Origin: Lentzea atacamensis
GTDB lineage: Bacteria > Actinomycetota > Actinomycetes > Mycobacteriales > Pseudonocardiaceae
Direction: 5' to 3'
NCBI RefSeq assembly: GCF_003269295.1
Contig: NZ_QLTT01000001.1
Span: forward strand, 1,259,635-1,323,634
Length of the DNA stretch: 64,000 bases
Position numbers and translations under genes: made by a program
Notes under the pieces: generated by a model
The model's database searches: none
What the model was told of the DNA's origin: nothing
The model's input: only the letters and a program-made list of their open reading frames with translations
Shown: positions 43,700 through 52,220 of the stretch, piece by piece
How positions within the stretch are numbered: the stretch's first letter is position 1
Layout: each line of letters starts with the position of its first letter

Positions 43700-44876
43700 T
43701 TCTGTCAGACCCCTCTGAGACGATTGGAGTGGGGACCTCGTGCTCCCCCCGGAGGGGGCCGAATCGGGATCGATTCCGACGGAGCACCTCGTCCACGAAC
43801 GACTCGGCCATCCCGAGATACGCGGCCGGATCCGTGCCGCCACCCCGCTCGGCCAGCAGATCCTCAGCGGCCTCGGCGGCCCGGCGCGCCATCACGCCGG
43901 CGTGCACCTCAAGCCCTTCGGTCAGCTCCGCGGCCTGCGACGCCGCCACCACCGCGAGCTCCATCAACCCGCGCAGCGCCGGCCACTCGGCGTGCCAGGC
44001 CCCGTCGGGCCGCTCGTCCACCGCCCGCGCCGAGCACAGGTGCAGCTGCGCCCCGAGCTGCGGAGCCTGCAGAGCAGCGCTGTTCACCAGCACCGACAGC
44101 ACCGGATTGCGCTTGTGCGGCATGGTCGACGACCCACCTCGCCCCGCCACGGCTCCCTCGCGGACCTCGCCGATCTCCGGCCGCCCCAGGGTCAGCACGT
44201 CCGCGGCCATCACGCCCAGCGCGTCGCACGTCCGCACCAGCGCGTCCCCGAGACGCGTGACCGGCGCACGGTAGGTGTGCCAGGGCATCCCGGGCCACAC
44301 GAGCCCCAGGTGCTCGGCGAACGAAGCAGCCGCCGCAAGCGGGTCCACCACCGACGCCGCACGTGACAACGTGCCCGCCGCACCCCCGCACTGCACGGGC
44401 AGGTTTCGCGACACCGCGTCCAACTCGTCGAGGGAGTCCAGCACTCCCACCAACCACCGCGCTGCCTTCAGCCCGAACGTGATCGGCACGGCGAACTGGG
44501 TCAGCGTGCGTCCGGCCATGACGCTCGACCGGTGCTCATCAGCCAGCCGGGCGAGCGCGGCACCGACTCGCGCCAGATCGGCCGAGACACGCGACAACAC
44601 ATCGCGCGCCAGCAGCATCAGCGCCGTGTCGAGCACGTCCTGACTGGTCAGTCCGGTGTGGACGTCGCCGGAGACCTGGGATCGCAAGGCCGACACCAAA
44701 GGCAGAACCGGGTTCCCGGCGGCCTCGACCTCGGCCGGGTCCAGCACGGGTGTCCAGGAACCCAGCGACACCGGCGTGCCGAGGACCCGTGCCCAGGCGA
44801 CCTCGACGTCCAGCATCGCCCGGACCAGTGCCGTGTGATCGACCAGTCCGGCGGCGCGATAGGAGCCCGGCAGCAC
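43689..44876 (-). CDS. pcaB: 3-carboxy-cis,cis-muconate cycloisomerase
   Basis: 395 residues of the fumarase/aspartase superfamily. TGLTSQDVLDTALML near 95 and the signature GRGGSSTMPHKRNPVLS near 250, which holds the catalytic Ser loop. It lactonises 3-carboxymuconate. The GTG start lies 2 nt after the pcaG stop. Its 3' end overlaps pcaD. Confidence 0.93.
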   Translation of the reverse strand: MLPGSYRAAGLVDHTALVRAMLDVEVAWARVLGTPVSLGSWTPVLDPAEVEAAGNPVLPLVSALRSQVSGDVHTGLTSQDVLDTALMLLARDVLSRVSADLARVGAALARLADEHRSSVMAGRTLTQFAVPITFGLKAARWLVGVLDSLDELDAVSRNLPVQCGGAAGTLSRAASVVDPLAAAASFAEHLGLVWPGMPWHTYRAPVTRLGDALVRTCDALGVMAADVLTLGRPEIGEVREGAVAGRGGSSTMPHKRNPVLSVLVNSAALQAPQLGAQLHLCSARAVDERPDGAWHAEWPALRGLMELAVVAASQAAELTEGLEVHAGVMARRAAEAAEDLLAERGGGTDPAAYLGMAESFVDEVLRRNRSRFGPLRGEHEVPTPIVSEGSDRNGD

Positions 44877-44878
44877 GA

Positions 44879-45373
44879 TCAGGTCCGCGGGAACGTGAAG
44901 AACACCGTCTCGGACGGGCCCTGCAGATGGATGTCGAAGCGAAGACGACCGTCCGTCTCGCGCGTGGCCACCAGGCCGTCGACGGCGTCGGTGGCGTCGG
45001 GCAGGTAGATCCGCGTGAACAAGCGGTCGAGCAGGCCGCGCGCGAACACCGTCACCGCGAAGAACGGCAGACCCGGCTCCACCGTGCTGAACCAGTAGTG
45101 CCCGGCCGCGTCGGTGCAGCAGCGGCCCCAGCCGGTGAACGCGGACCCGCGGCGTCGCAACGAACCACCGACGGCCGGAACGACACCGGAGGCGTCGGCC
45201 TGCCGGATCTCGATCATCGCGTCGGGCACCGGGTCGCCGGCGCCGTCGTAGACGTGGCCGTGCAGGACGACGGAGCCTGCCGCGCCGAAGGGCACCAGCT
45301 CGGAGTCGCCCGGATAGGCGAGGGCGTGGTGGAAGAACGGGCCGACGGTCTGGCCGGGAGTCGCTTCAGTCAT
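44879..45373 (-). CDS. pcaG: Protocatechuate 3,4-dioxygenase, alpha subunit
   Basis: 164 residues, intradiol dioxygenase fold: TPGQTVGPFFHHAL at the N-terminus, IEIRQADASGVV, FTGWGRCCTDAAGHYWFSTVEPG, and FARGLLDRLFTRIYLPD. The alpha chain lacks the iron ligands and pairs with the PcaH beta chain. Its start overlaps the pcaH stop by 8 bp. Confidence 0.94.
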   Translation of the reverse strand: MTEATPGQTVGPFFHHALAYPGDSELVPFGAAGSVVLHGHVYDGAGDPVPDAMIEIRQADASGVVPAVGGSLRRRGSAFTGWGRCCTDAAGHYWFSTVEPGLPFFAVTVFARGLLDRLFTRIYLPDATDAVDGLVATRETDGRLRFDIHLQGPSETVFFTFPRT

Positions 45374-46103
45374 CGGACGGCTCCAGGTAGGTCGCGTGGC
45401 TTCCGGTCAGCACGATGTCCCAGCGGTAGCCGAGCAGCCACTCGTGCTCGGACCGGGAGTGGTCGTAGGAGGCGATCAGGCGCGACCGAGCGGCCGGGTC
45501 GGTGATCGACTGGGCGATCGGGTCCAGGGCCAGCAGCTGGTCGCCGGGGAAGTACATCTGCGTGATCAGCCGCTGGGTGAAGTCCGTGCCGAACAAGGAG
45601 AAGTGGATGTGGGCGGGGCGCCAGGCGTTGTGGTGGTTGCGCCACGGGTAGGGGCCCGGCTTGATCGACGTGAACGAGTACCAGCCGTCGTCGTCGGTCA
45701 GGCAGCGGCCGACGCCGGTGAAGTTCGGGTCCAGCGGTGCCGGGTGCTGGTCGCCCTGGTGGGAGTAGCGGCCGGCGGCGTTGGCCTGCCAGATCTCCAC
45801 CAGCTGGCGGCGCACCGGGCGGCCGTCGCCGTCGAGCACGCGGCCGTGGACGCGGATGCGTTCGCCGATGGGCTCGCCTCCGCGCTGGACGGTCAGGTCC
45901 GCCTCGACGGGTGCCACGTCGGAGTGCCCGAAGACCGGGGCGAGCAGCTCGGCGCCCTCGGGGTCGACGAGCTGGAGCTCCTTCGTCGGGTGGCGCAACA
46001 AGGTGCTGCGGTACGGCGGGAAGTCCAGCAGCGGCGCACCCGCCGGCGCGTCGGCATGGATCTTCGCGATCTCGTCGCTGATCTCGTGCTGACTGGTCGT
46101 CAC
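45366..46103 (-). CDS. pcaH: Protocatechuate 3,4-dioxygenase, beta subunit
   Basis: 245 residues. IWQANAAGRYSHQGDQHPAPLDPNF, then the iron-binding block KPGPYPWRNHHNAWRPAHIHFSLFG, which supplies a Tyr and both His ligands of the non-heme Fe(III); the first Tyr ligand is in RYSH. It cleaves the protocatechuate ring to 3-carboxy-cis,cis-muconate. The GTG start opens the pca operon; a 15-bp palindrome lies 47 bp upstream. Confidence 0.94.
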   Translation of the reverse strand: MTTSQHEISDEIAKIHADAPAGAPLLDFPPYRSTLLRHPTKELQLVDPEGAELLAPVFGHSDVAPVEADLTVQRGGEPIGERIRVHGRVLDGDGRPVRRQLVEIWQANAAGRYSHQGDQHPAPLDPNFTGVGRCLTDDDGWYSFTSIKPGPYPWRNHHNAWRPAHIHFSLFGTDFTQRLITQMYFPGDQLLALDPIAQSITDPAARSRLIASYDHSRSEHEWLLGYRWDIVLTGSHATYLEPSDD

Positions 46104-46149
46104 GGGATCAAACGCTAAGGACGCGTGGCGGACGCCGTCGACCAAAGTC

Positions 46150-46164
46150 TTCCGCTGAACGGAA
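46150..46164. promoter_or_regulatory. Palindrome upstream of pcaH (IclR-type operator candidate)
   Basis: TTCCG-CTGAA-CGGAA, 5-bp arms with a 5-bp centre, in the 108-bp divergent region between pcaH and the TetR gene. The shape matches operators of IclR-family aromatic-catabolism regulators (PcaR/PobR-like), none of which is encoded in the window. Confidence 0.45.
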
Positions 46165-46176
46165 AGCATGCTCGAC

Positions 46177-46205
46177 TTGACGCGATCGAGACGACCGCCC
46201 ATATT
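46177..46205 (+). promoter_or_regulatory. Predicted leaderless promoter of the TetR gene with embedded operator
   Basis: TTGACG (46177-46182), a 17-nt spacer and CATATT (46200-46205). Six bases separate the -10 box from the ATG, placing transcription start at or next to the start codon. AGACGACCGCCCATATT (46189-46205) overlaps the spacer and -10 and differs in two positions from the operators at 46812-46863. Confidence 0.65.
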
Positions 46206-46211
46206 GGGAGG

Positions 46212-46784
46212 ATGCCCAGGGCCAGCGTGCGGGACCAGATCGTCGAAGCCGCATTCGAGCAGTTCCACCGGCACGGCTACAACGCGTGCGGCGTCAAGCT
46301 GATCACCGACAGCGCGGGTGTGCCCAAGGGCTCGTTCTACAACCACTTCGAGAGCAAGGAAGCGCTCGCGCTCGTCGTGATGGACCGCTACGGGGAGACG
46401 CGGCACCTCGACAAGCTCACCGACACGTCGGCACCAGCGCTGGTCCGGCTGCGCAGCCACTTCGAAGCGCTCGCCCAGGACATCGAGGACTTCGGCTACG
46501 AGCGCGGCTGCGTGTACGGCAACTTCAGCACCGAGGCGGCCGACCACATCCCCGCCATCCGGGAGGGCGTCGCGGCAGCCTTCGACCAGTGGGCGAAGGC
46601 GATCACCGCGGCGATCCGCGAGGCCCAGGCCGACGGCTCACTGACCACCCGGCAGGATGCCGGCGCCCTCGGCCGCTTCCTGATCAACGCCTGGGAAGGC
46701 GCCATCGTCGGCGAACGGGCGGCCAAGGACGGCTCGTCGTTCGCCGCGTTCTTCACCGTCGCGTTCGAGACCGTCCTGCACTGA
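46212..46784 (+). CDS. TetR-family transcriptional regulator
   Basis: 190 residues. N-terminal helix-turn-helix (VRDQIVEAAFEQFHRHGYNACGVKLITDSAGVPKGSFYNHFESKEAL), then a helical ligand domain (GYERGCVYGNFSTEAADHIPAIREG) of the AcrR/TetR_C_6-like kind. It should repress itself and the downstream hydrolase, since near-identical operators overlie both promoters. The ATG at 46212 directly abuts GGGAGG, so translation from a leaderless transcript is more likely than Shine-Dalgarno initiation. Confidence 0.9.
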   Translation: MPRASVRDQIVEAAFEQFHRHGYNACGVKLITDSAGVPKGSFYNHFESKEALALVVMDRYGETRHLDKLTDTSAPALVRLRSHFEALAQDIEDFGYERGCVYGNFSTEAADHIPAIREGVAAAFDQWAKAITAAIREAQADGSLTTRQDAGALGRFLINAWEGAIVGERAAKDGSSFAAFFTVAFETVLH

Positions 46785-46811
46785 ACCGGAAGCAAGGCTG
46801 AACCGGGAATA

Positions 46812-46863
46812 AATATGACCGGTCGTCTCAATCCTTGACGGGACTAAGACGACCGGTCATATT
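46812..46863. promoter_or_regulatory. Paired TetR operators and promoter upstream of the hydrolase gene
   Basis: AATATGACCGGTCGTCT (46812-46828) and its exact reverse complement (46847-46863) form 17-bp arms 18 bp apart, each containing a GACCGGTC palindrome. The right arm overlaps a promoter: TTGACG (46835-46840), 17-nt spacer, CATATT (46858-46863). The ATG follows 6 nt later, predicting a leaderless mRNA. Confidence 0.75.
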
Positions 46864-46869
46864 GAGGTC

Positions 46870-47682
46870 ATGAGTGACATCCAGCCCCGCTTCCGCACCA
46901 TCGACGGCCTGTCGATCCGGTACGCCGAGAGCCCCCGTCAGAAGCCCGCCGCACTCCTGCTCAGCCCGTGGCCGGAGAGCCTCTACGCCTACGACGCCAC
47001 CTGGTCGCGCCTGGCCGAGCACGCGCACCTGATCGCGGTCGACCTCCCCGGCTTCGGCCACTCCGAACTGCGCGAAGACCTCCTCAGCCCCAGCGCGATG
47101 GGCGAGTTCATCGTGCGCATCGCCGACGAGTTCGGCCTGACCGAGCCCCACGTCGTGGGCCCGGACATCGGCACCAGCGCGGCCCTGTTCGCCGCGGCGA
47201 ACCACCCCGGCCGGTTTCGCAGCGTCGTCATCGGCAGCGGCGGCGCCCTCGTGCCGACCGACCTGGGCACCCCGCTGCACGAGTGGGTGCACGACGAGGA
47301 CCTCGCGCCGTACAAAGCGTTGGGCTCCAAGGACATCGTCACCATCGCCATGGACGCGATCGAGGGCTACGAGCTACCGGACGTGGTGCGCCAGGACTAC
47401 CTCGCCGCCTACCAGGGCCAGCGGTTCGTGGAGCAGCTGCCCTACGTCCGCGCCTACCCCACCGACCTGCGGACCCTGAACGGCCTGCTTCCCGCCATCA
47501 CCACCCCGGTCCAGCTGATCAACGGCGCACACGACCCGGTGGTCCCGGTGTCGAACGTCGAGCACCTGCACAGCAAGCTGCCGAACAGCAAGCTCGACGT
47601 GGTCGACGCCGGCCACTTCGTGTGGGAGGAGAACGCGGACGAGTACGCCAGGATCGTCACCGAGTGGTGGCAGGCGAACTGA
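46870..47682 (+). CDS. Alpha/beta hydrolase with Asp-type nucleophile elbow
   Basis: 270 residues. The nucleophile elbow reads VVGPDIGTSAALFAA, an Asp in place of Ser as in epoxide hydrolases and haloalkane dehalogenases. LLSPWPESLYAY supplies the oxyanion region, DLPGFGHSE follows, and the His is in DAGHFVWEE. A carbon-halogen or epoxide substrate is possible. Expression is probably controlled by the upstream TetR protein through the paired operators. Confidence 0.85.
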   Translation: MSDIQPRFRTIDGLSIRYAESPRQKPAALLLSPWPESLYAYDATWSRLAEHAHLIAVDLPGFGHSELREDLLSPSAMGEFIVRIADEFGLTEPHVVGPDIGTSAALFAAANHPGRFRSVVIGSGGALVPTDLGTPLHEWVHDEDLAPYKALGSKDIVTIAMDAIEGYELPDVVRQDYLAAYQGQRFVEQLPYVRAYPTDLRTLNGLLPAITTPVQLINGAHDPVVPVSNVEHLHSKLPNSKLDVVDAGHFVWEENADEYARIVTEWWQAN

Positions 47683-48513
47683 TCATCCCACCGTGCAGGC
47701 CGCTCCGTTCAGCGTGAACGAGTCCGGCACGGAGTTGGCACCGCTGACAGAGGCGTTGAACCCGAGCGACACCGAACCGTCAGGCACGATCAACGCGGTG
47801 TAGCCGGCGTTCGTGACGGTCACGTCCGCACCCGACTGAGACACCGCGGCATTCCACATCTGCGTCACGGTCTGCCCATCCGCATAGCGCCAGCGCAACG
47901 TCCAGCCGTTGATCAGCTCACCGCTCGCGTTGCGCACGGTCACCTCACCCTGAAACGCACCGGGCCATTCGCTGTTGACCCGGTACACGACAACACAAGG
48001 CGGAGCGGGAGGAGCGGTCGAGGAAGGAGAGGGCGGTGCGGGTGCGGGTGTCGAGGTTGGACACTCCTGCGCCCACAGCCCGAGTTTCGCCTGCGACGCC
48101 TGGCTTTCCGCCTCGGTGAGCGGGCCGCCGTCCACTCCAGTGGTGCGCAGCATGCCGCTGCGAACGGCGAGCAACGCGAAGTCGGTGCCGTCGGACAGGA
48201 TCAGCGACACCTCGCCGGGTGTGATGCTGGAGACACGAACTTCCTTGTCCAGCAACGTCTTCGTCGTGAAGTCCAGCGCCGCGGCTGCGGCGCACGATGG
48301 CGGCTCGGCGAGCAACGAGATCCGGGCGCGGGTGCCGTCCGCGAGTTCCACGGTGCGGCCGTCGATGACGGCACGCACCTTTGTGGACGGCTCCGCTTCC
48401 GAAGGCGACGAGGAGGACACTCGTGGTGCCGGCGAGGGCGTGCCGCCCTGCTCGGCCGTGCAGGCTGTGACGAACAGGGCCAACAGCACCACCAAGTGCT
48501 TCCGTGCTGCCAT
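47683..48513 (-). CDS. Secreted lipoprotein: degenerate SNase-like domain plus CBM2 cellulose-binding module
   Basis: 276 residues. Signal peptide with lipobox (LALFVTAC, Cys18), a Ser/Pro linker, then residues 45-150 resembling a staphylococcal-nuclease fold (VRAVIDGRTVELADGTRARISLL...LGLW) in which the acidic DGDT motif is DGRT. So nuclease activity is doubtful. After a second Pro/Ser linker, residues 175-276 form a CBM2-like module (VNSEWPGAFQGEVTVRNASGE, LRWRYADGQTVTQMWNA, ending near the second of two paired Cys). It probably acts at the cell surface, binding cellulose or chitin. Confidence 0.75.
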   Translation of the reverse strand: MAARKHLVVLLALFVTACTAEQGGTPSPAPRVSSSSPSEAEPSTKVRAVIDGRTVELADGTRARISLLAEPPSCAAAAALDFTTKTLLDKEVRVSSITPGEVSLILSDGTDFALLAVRSGMLRTTGVDGGPLTEAESQASQAKLGLWAQECPTSTPAPAPPSPSSTAPPAPPCVVVYRVNSEWPGAFQGEVTVRNASGELINGWTLRWRYADGQTVTQMWNAAVSQSGADVTVTNAGYTALIVPDGSVSLGFNASVSGANSVPDSFTLNGAACTVG

Positions 48514-48688
48514 TGGACAAATCTATCTCCGGTGGCAGCGCGTGCAATCGGCTGTTCGGAGTTGATCAACTCGGGCGTTCAGAGGCCACAGTCGCCGTTG
48601 CGCGGTTGGTCACCAGCCGTTCACCGGCCCGTGGTGACCAATGGACAAGATCATGGCATCCATGATCCCTGCCGACGGAGGTCTTGAA

Positions 48689-49099
48689 GTGCAAACCCTG
48701 CAACCGCACTGGGCACATCGTCTGCTCGCCGCTCTCGCCATCGTGGCGTCCGTGCTCGGCGTGACCACTGTCGTGACGCCCGCCGCCGACGCGGCCGTCT
48801 ACAGCTCCTGCACCCAGACGCGCTGTTCCGCGGCGCGCTCCGCCAACTCGACCTGGTCGTCGATGGGGTACCCGAGCGTCCGCGACTGGTACGACTGGCC
48901 GAACGGCCAGTGCAACTTCGCCGGCGGCACCTTCCAGAACCGCGAGGGCCAGCTGCCGTCCGGCCACCGCTACCAGGAGTTCGACGTCTACCCGCGCGCC
49001 TGCGGAGCCTCCCGGGACGCGTACCGGATCGTCGTCGACCGCACCAACGGCAACGTCTACTTCTCGCCGGACCACTACAGGAACTTCTACCGCCTCTGA
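48689..49099 (+). CDS. Secreted guanyl-specific ribonuclease (barnase/RNase Sa, N1/T1 family)
   Basis: 136 residues with signal peptide (HRLLAALAIVASVLGVTTVV, cleavage near AADAA). The mature domain shows GGTFQNREGQLPSG, YQEFDVYPR with the catalytic Glu, RIVVDRTNG with the Arg, and YFSPDHYRNFYRL with the catalytic His. It cleaves RNA after guanosine outside the cell. The GTG at 48689 was chosen because GGAGG lies 7 nt upstream; ATGs at 48641, 48653 and 48662 are in frame but lack a site. No barstar-type inhibitor gene is adjacent. Confidence 0.87.
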   Translation: MQTLQPHWAHRLLAALAIVASVLGVTTVVTPAADAAVYSSCTQTRCSAARSANSTWSSMGYPSVRDWYDWPNGQCNFAGGTFQNREGQLPSGHRYQEFDVYPRACGASRDAYRIVVDRTNGNVYFSPDHYRNFYRL

Positions 49100-49108
49100 C
49101 GCCGCACC

Positions 49109-49141
49109 GGGCGCTGCGGCCGAGCCACGGCCGCAGCGCCC
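49109..49141. terminator. Strong bidirectional stem-loop terminator
   Basis: A perfect 14-bp stem (GGGCGCTGCGGCCG and complement) with a 5-nt loop lies between the convergent RNase gene (stop at 49099) and the kinase-like gene (stop at 49149). Confidence 0.85.
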
Positions 49142-49148
49142 GCCAGGC

Positions 49149-49790
49149 TCACTTCCCCATCGCGCCGAGGGCACGCTTGAGCGACGACTCCGGGGTTTCC
49201 ACGGCCGAGTCGAGCACCAGGTGGTCTTCCTCCCACGGCTCCCACAGGCCGCGCATCCGCCCGACGCGCGTCCACGGAACCGTGGGATGCCAGCCAGGAA
49301 TGCCCCGGTCCCGCCCCTCGATCCGCTCGCGGTGCAGGTTCTCGTCGGAGCAGGCGCACTCGACGCCGACGAACACGCCGCCGAGCCGTTCGGTGAGCTC
49401 GCGCAGGCGTTCCCGGTTCGCGCGGGTGTGCCCGGCCACGTCGACGACCACGTCGATCCCGAGCTGGACGTGCCGGGCGATCGAGGCGGCGACGTTCAGG
49501 TCCACCAGCGATACCGCGAACCCGTCCAGCTCTTCGAACGGCGTCATCGTGCCCAGCAACCAGTCCATCGAGACGATGGGCCTGCGCAGAGTGCGGGCGA
49601 GCGGCTCCGCGAGCGTGCTTTTGCGCGCTCCGGGAATGCCCGCGATCAGCACGACGTGAGGGCACTCGGTGGTCGGCTCGAGGTTCAGATAGCGCTGTAG
49701 GCATCCTCCGTCATGCCACCACCTGAACAGCGATGCGGGCTCCCATGATCGCTGTTCGCTCTCGGGGCAATCCGCTGACAGCACCCTCAC
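49149..49790 (-). CDS. P-loop kinase-like (AAA/zeta-toxin-type) protein
   Basis: 213 residues from a GTG at 49790; the real start may be later. Walker A AGIPGARKSTLAEPLA near 50, RPIVSMDWLL, a helical lid, and VVVDVAGHTRANRERLREL, a pattern shared by small nucleotide or sugar kinases and zeta-like proteins. C-terminal Arg residues (RERIEGRDRG) fit a lid. No antitoxin partner is adjacent. The substrate is unknown. Confidence 0.75.
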   Translation of the reverse strand: MRVLSADCPESEQRSWEPASLFRWWHDGGCLQRYLNLEPTTECPHVVLIAGIPGARKSTLAEPLARTLRRPIVSMDWLLGTMTPFEELDGFAVSLVDLNVAASIARHVQLGIDVVVDVAGHTRANRERLRELTERLGGVFVGVECACSDENLHRERIEGRDRGIPGWHPTVPWTRVGRMRGLWEPWEEDHLVLDSAVETPESSLKRALGAMGK

Positions 49791-49840
49791 GGGCGGTTTC
49801 GTAGCCTCGGCACATCAGGAACCGATGAGAAGGAGCGGGT

Positions 49841-50677
49841 GTGCCGAGGTTTGCCCTGGTCGTGGCGTTGCTGACCGCGCTGACCGCGTGCACGTCGACC
49901 CCGCCGGCACCCGCCCCGGCGCCTGCGTCCAGCAGCACCCCACCGCCTCCGCAGACCTACGTGTCGATCGGTGACTCCTACGCCACCGGCTTCGCTCCGG
50001 GCGGCACCGGCGAGAGCTTCGCGCAGATCGTCGCGAAGCAGTCCGGGCTCAAGCTGATCAACCTCGCCTGCAACGGCGCCACCTCCGCCGACCTCGGCAC
50101 CAAACCCGCGTGCGGCCAGGACGCGGGTGGCAGGACCCAGCTCGACGCGGCGGTGGAGGCGTTGCGCGCCACGAAGGCAGGGCTGGTCACCATCGTGATC
50201 GGCGGCAACGACCTGGCGCCGTGCGCGATCGCCCAGGACCCGCTGCAGTGCGCGACCACGACCGTCACCGCCATCACGACCAACGTCGCCGCGGCGCTCG
50301 CCGAGCTCCGCGAAGCCGCGCCGGACGTGAAGATCGTCGGGTTGACCTACCCGGACATCTTCCTCGGGGCGTGGGTGAACCCGTCGATCCCGAACGGCAA
50401 GAACATCGCGCGCCTGTCGGTCACGATGTTCCAGGACTTCAACAGCAAGATCGCCGCCGTGTACGCCGAGTTCGGTGCGAAGTTCGCCGACGTCACGAAC
50501 ACGACCGGCGGCTACGGGGCGCTGACGGACCTCACCCAGGACCCGAAGTACGGCCGGATCCCCGCCTCGGTGGCCAAGGTGTGTGCGCTCACCTACTTCT
50601 GCGACCGCACGGACGTGCACCCGACGCCCGCGGGCCACCAGGCGATCGCGGAGGCCGTCACCGCCGCGGGTCGCTGA
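49841..50677 (+). CDS. SGNH/GDSL-family secreted lipoprotein hydrolase
   Basis: 278 residues. Lipoprotein signal (LLTALTAC), Pro/Ala linker, then SGNH blocks: YVSIGDSYATG with the nucleophile Ser, NLACNGATSADLG, VTIVIGGNDLAPC with Gly/Asn, and TDVHPTPAGHQAIAEAV with the catalytic Asp-His. It is likely an extracellular esterase or lipase. GTG start with AGGAGC upstream. Its 3' end overlaps the convergent sensor kinase gene by 20 bp. Confidence 0.9.
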   Translation: MPRFALVVALLTALTACTSTPPAPAPAPASSSTPPPPQTYVSIGDSYATGFAPGGTGESFAQIVAKQSGLKLINLACNGATSADLGTKPACGQDAGGRTQLDAAVEALRATKAGLVTIVIGGNDLAPCAIAQDPLQCATTTVTAITTNVAAALAELREAAPDVKIVGLTYPDIFLGAWVNPSIPNGKNIARLSVTMFQDFNSKIAAVYAEFGAKFADVTNTTGGYGALTDLTQDPKYGRIPASVAKVCALTYFCDRTDVHPTPAGHQAIAEAVTAAGR

Positions 50678-52220
50678 ACTCCGCCCGCACCCTAGTTCCT
50701 TCACCCACGGGCGAGTGCACGGTGAGCCGTCCGCCCACGGCCGCCACGCGGTCGTCCAGCCCGCGCAGCCGAGAGGCGCCACCGCTCCCGTTGTCACTCA
50801 CGTCGACCGTGACCAGCCCGTCCACGCAGGTGACCTCGATCCTCACCTCGCGGGCCTGTGAATGCCTGATGGCGTTCGTCAGCGCCTCCGCGATCACGAA
50901 GTAGCAGGTCCGTTCCGCGACAGGCGAAAGCCGTTCCTCCGGCACACCCACCAGCACCGCCGGAACCGCGGACCGTTCGACGAGCGAGATCAGTGCGGGA
51001 CCGAGTCCGGCGTCGGTCAGCAGGACGGGGTAGATGCCGCGGGCCAGCTCGCGCAGTTCGTCCAGCGCCTTGGCGAGCTCGTCGCGTGCGGCGGCCAGCA
51101 GTTCGGGTGAGCTTTCGGCCAGCTTCAGCGTGAGCAGGACCGAGACCAGCCGCTGCTGCGCGCCGTCGTGGAGATCGCGTTCGACCTGGCGGCGTGCCTC
51201 GTCGGCCGCTGCCACGATGCGCCGCAGCCGCAGCTCGTTCTGCACCGCCAGCGCCGCGCTCGCCGCGACCGCCCGCACGAAAGCGGGATCCAGCGCGGGA
51301 TCGTGCACGAGCGCCGCCAGCCGCGTGCCACCGGCTTCGAGGTAGGTGACACCGCGCGAAGCAGGCGGCACCTCGCCGTAGACGATCTCCAGCGACGGGT
51401 CGTGCAGGGTCCTCGCGAGCACCGAGCGCAGGTCGTCCGGCAGCCCGGCGCCGAGCGACACGGCCAGCTCCCCCACCGCGGACCGGTCCAGCCGCGCCCG
51501 CAGCAGCCCGTAGAGCAACGCCAGCGGCCATCCGACCAGCACGACCTCGGTCGACCACTGCAACGCCGCCTGCACGCCCGGCGGCAACCCGAGCAACGCC
51601 GCCAGGTACGTGACGACCACGGTCAGCCCGATCGCCGCGCCACCCCACACGACCGGACCCAGATCGCGCCGTGCCACGCTGCCCGACCGCAGCCAGCGCG
51701 TGATCATCCGCGCGAGCAGTGCACCGAACAGCACGATCCCGCTGGTCATGACGACGACCGCGACCGCGGGGACGTCCGGAGCCGAGACCTCACGGATCAC
51801 CACGATGTTCTGCGGCTCCAACGGCGTCACCAGCAGATAGCCCACGTTGACCGGCACCGTCAGCAAGTAGGCGACGCTCACCACCACGAGCTGCCAACGA
51901 CTCGTGATGCGTCCGGTCGGGAAGGTGACCAGCAGGTGGCCGAGCACCGCGAGGTAGAACGTCTTGGTGGCGACCCCGATCGCGAACGCGGCGTCGTTCT
52001 CGACCGCCCCGGCCAGCCGCACGAACCACGCCAGCCCGACCGCGATCATCAGCTGCCCGCTGCGGCTGTCCGGGCGCCGGTCCGCCGCCTCCAGGCCCGC
52101 GCCGATGAACGACAACCCCACCGCGAGGTTGAGCACGACGGCGGGCACCGAGACCTCGTAGCCGCCCCAGACGAGCGCGCCCAGCGCGAGGAATCCGGTG
52201 CCCAGCCAGAGGATTCTCAT
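50658..52220 (-). CDS. NarL-type two-component sensor histidine kinase
   Basis: 520 residues. Six to seven N-terminal membrane helices (to residue 230), a linker/GAF-like region, HisKA_3 dimerisation domain RRQVERDLHDGAQQRLVSVLLTLKLA (phospho-His near 365) and an HATPase_c with AEALTNAIRHSQA and DNGSGG. The start overlaps the response regulator stop (ATGA), so the two formed one operon. Its cognate regulator is frameshifted, leaving the output uncertain. Confidence 0.9.
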   Translation of the reverse strand: MRILWLGTGFLALGALVWGGYEVSVPAVVLNLAVGLSFIGAGLEAADRRPDSRSGQLMIAVGLAWFVRLAGAVENDAAFAIGVATKTFYLAVLGHLLVTFPTGRITSRWQLVVVSVAYLLTVPVNVGYLLVTPLEPQNIVVIREVSAPDVPAVAVVVMTSGIVLFGALLARMITRWLRSGSVARRDLGPVVWGGAAIGLTVVVTYLAALLGLPPGVQAALQWSTEVVLVGWPLALLYGLLRARLDRSAVGELAVSLGAGLPDDLRSVLARTLHDPSLEIVYGEVPPASRGVTYLEAGGTRLAALVHDPALDPAFVRAVAASAALAVQNELRLRRIVAAADEARRQVERDLHDGAQQRLVSVLLTLKLAESSPELLAAARDELAKALDELRELARGIYPVLLTDAGLGPALISLVERSAVPAVLVGVPEERLSPVAERTCYFVIAEALTNAIRHSQAREVRIEVTCVDGLVTVDVSDNGSGGASRLRGLDDRVAAVGGRLTVHSPVGEGTRVRAEFSDPRR

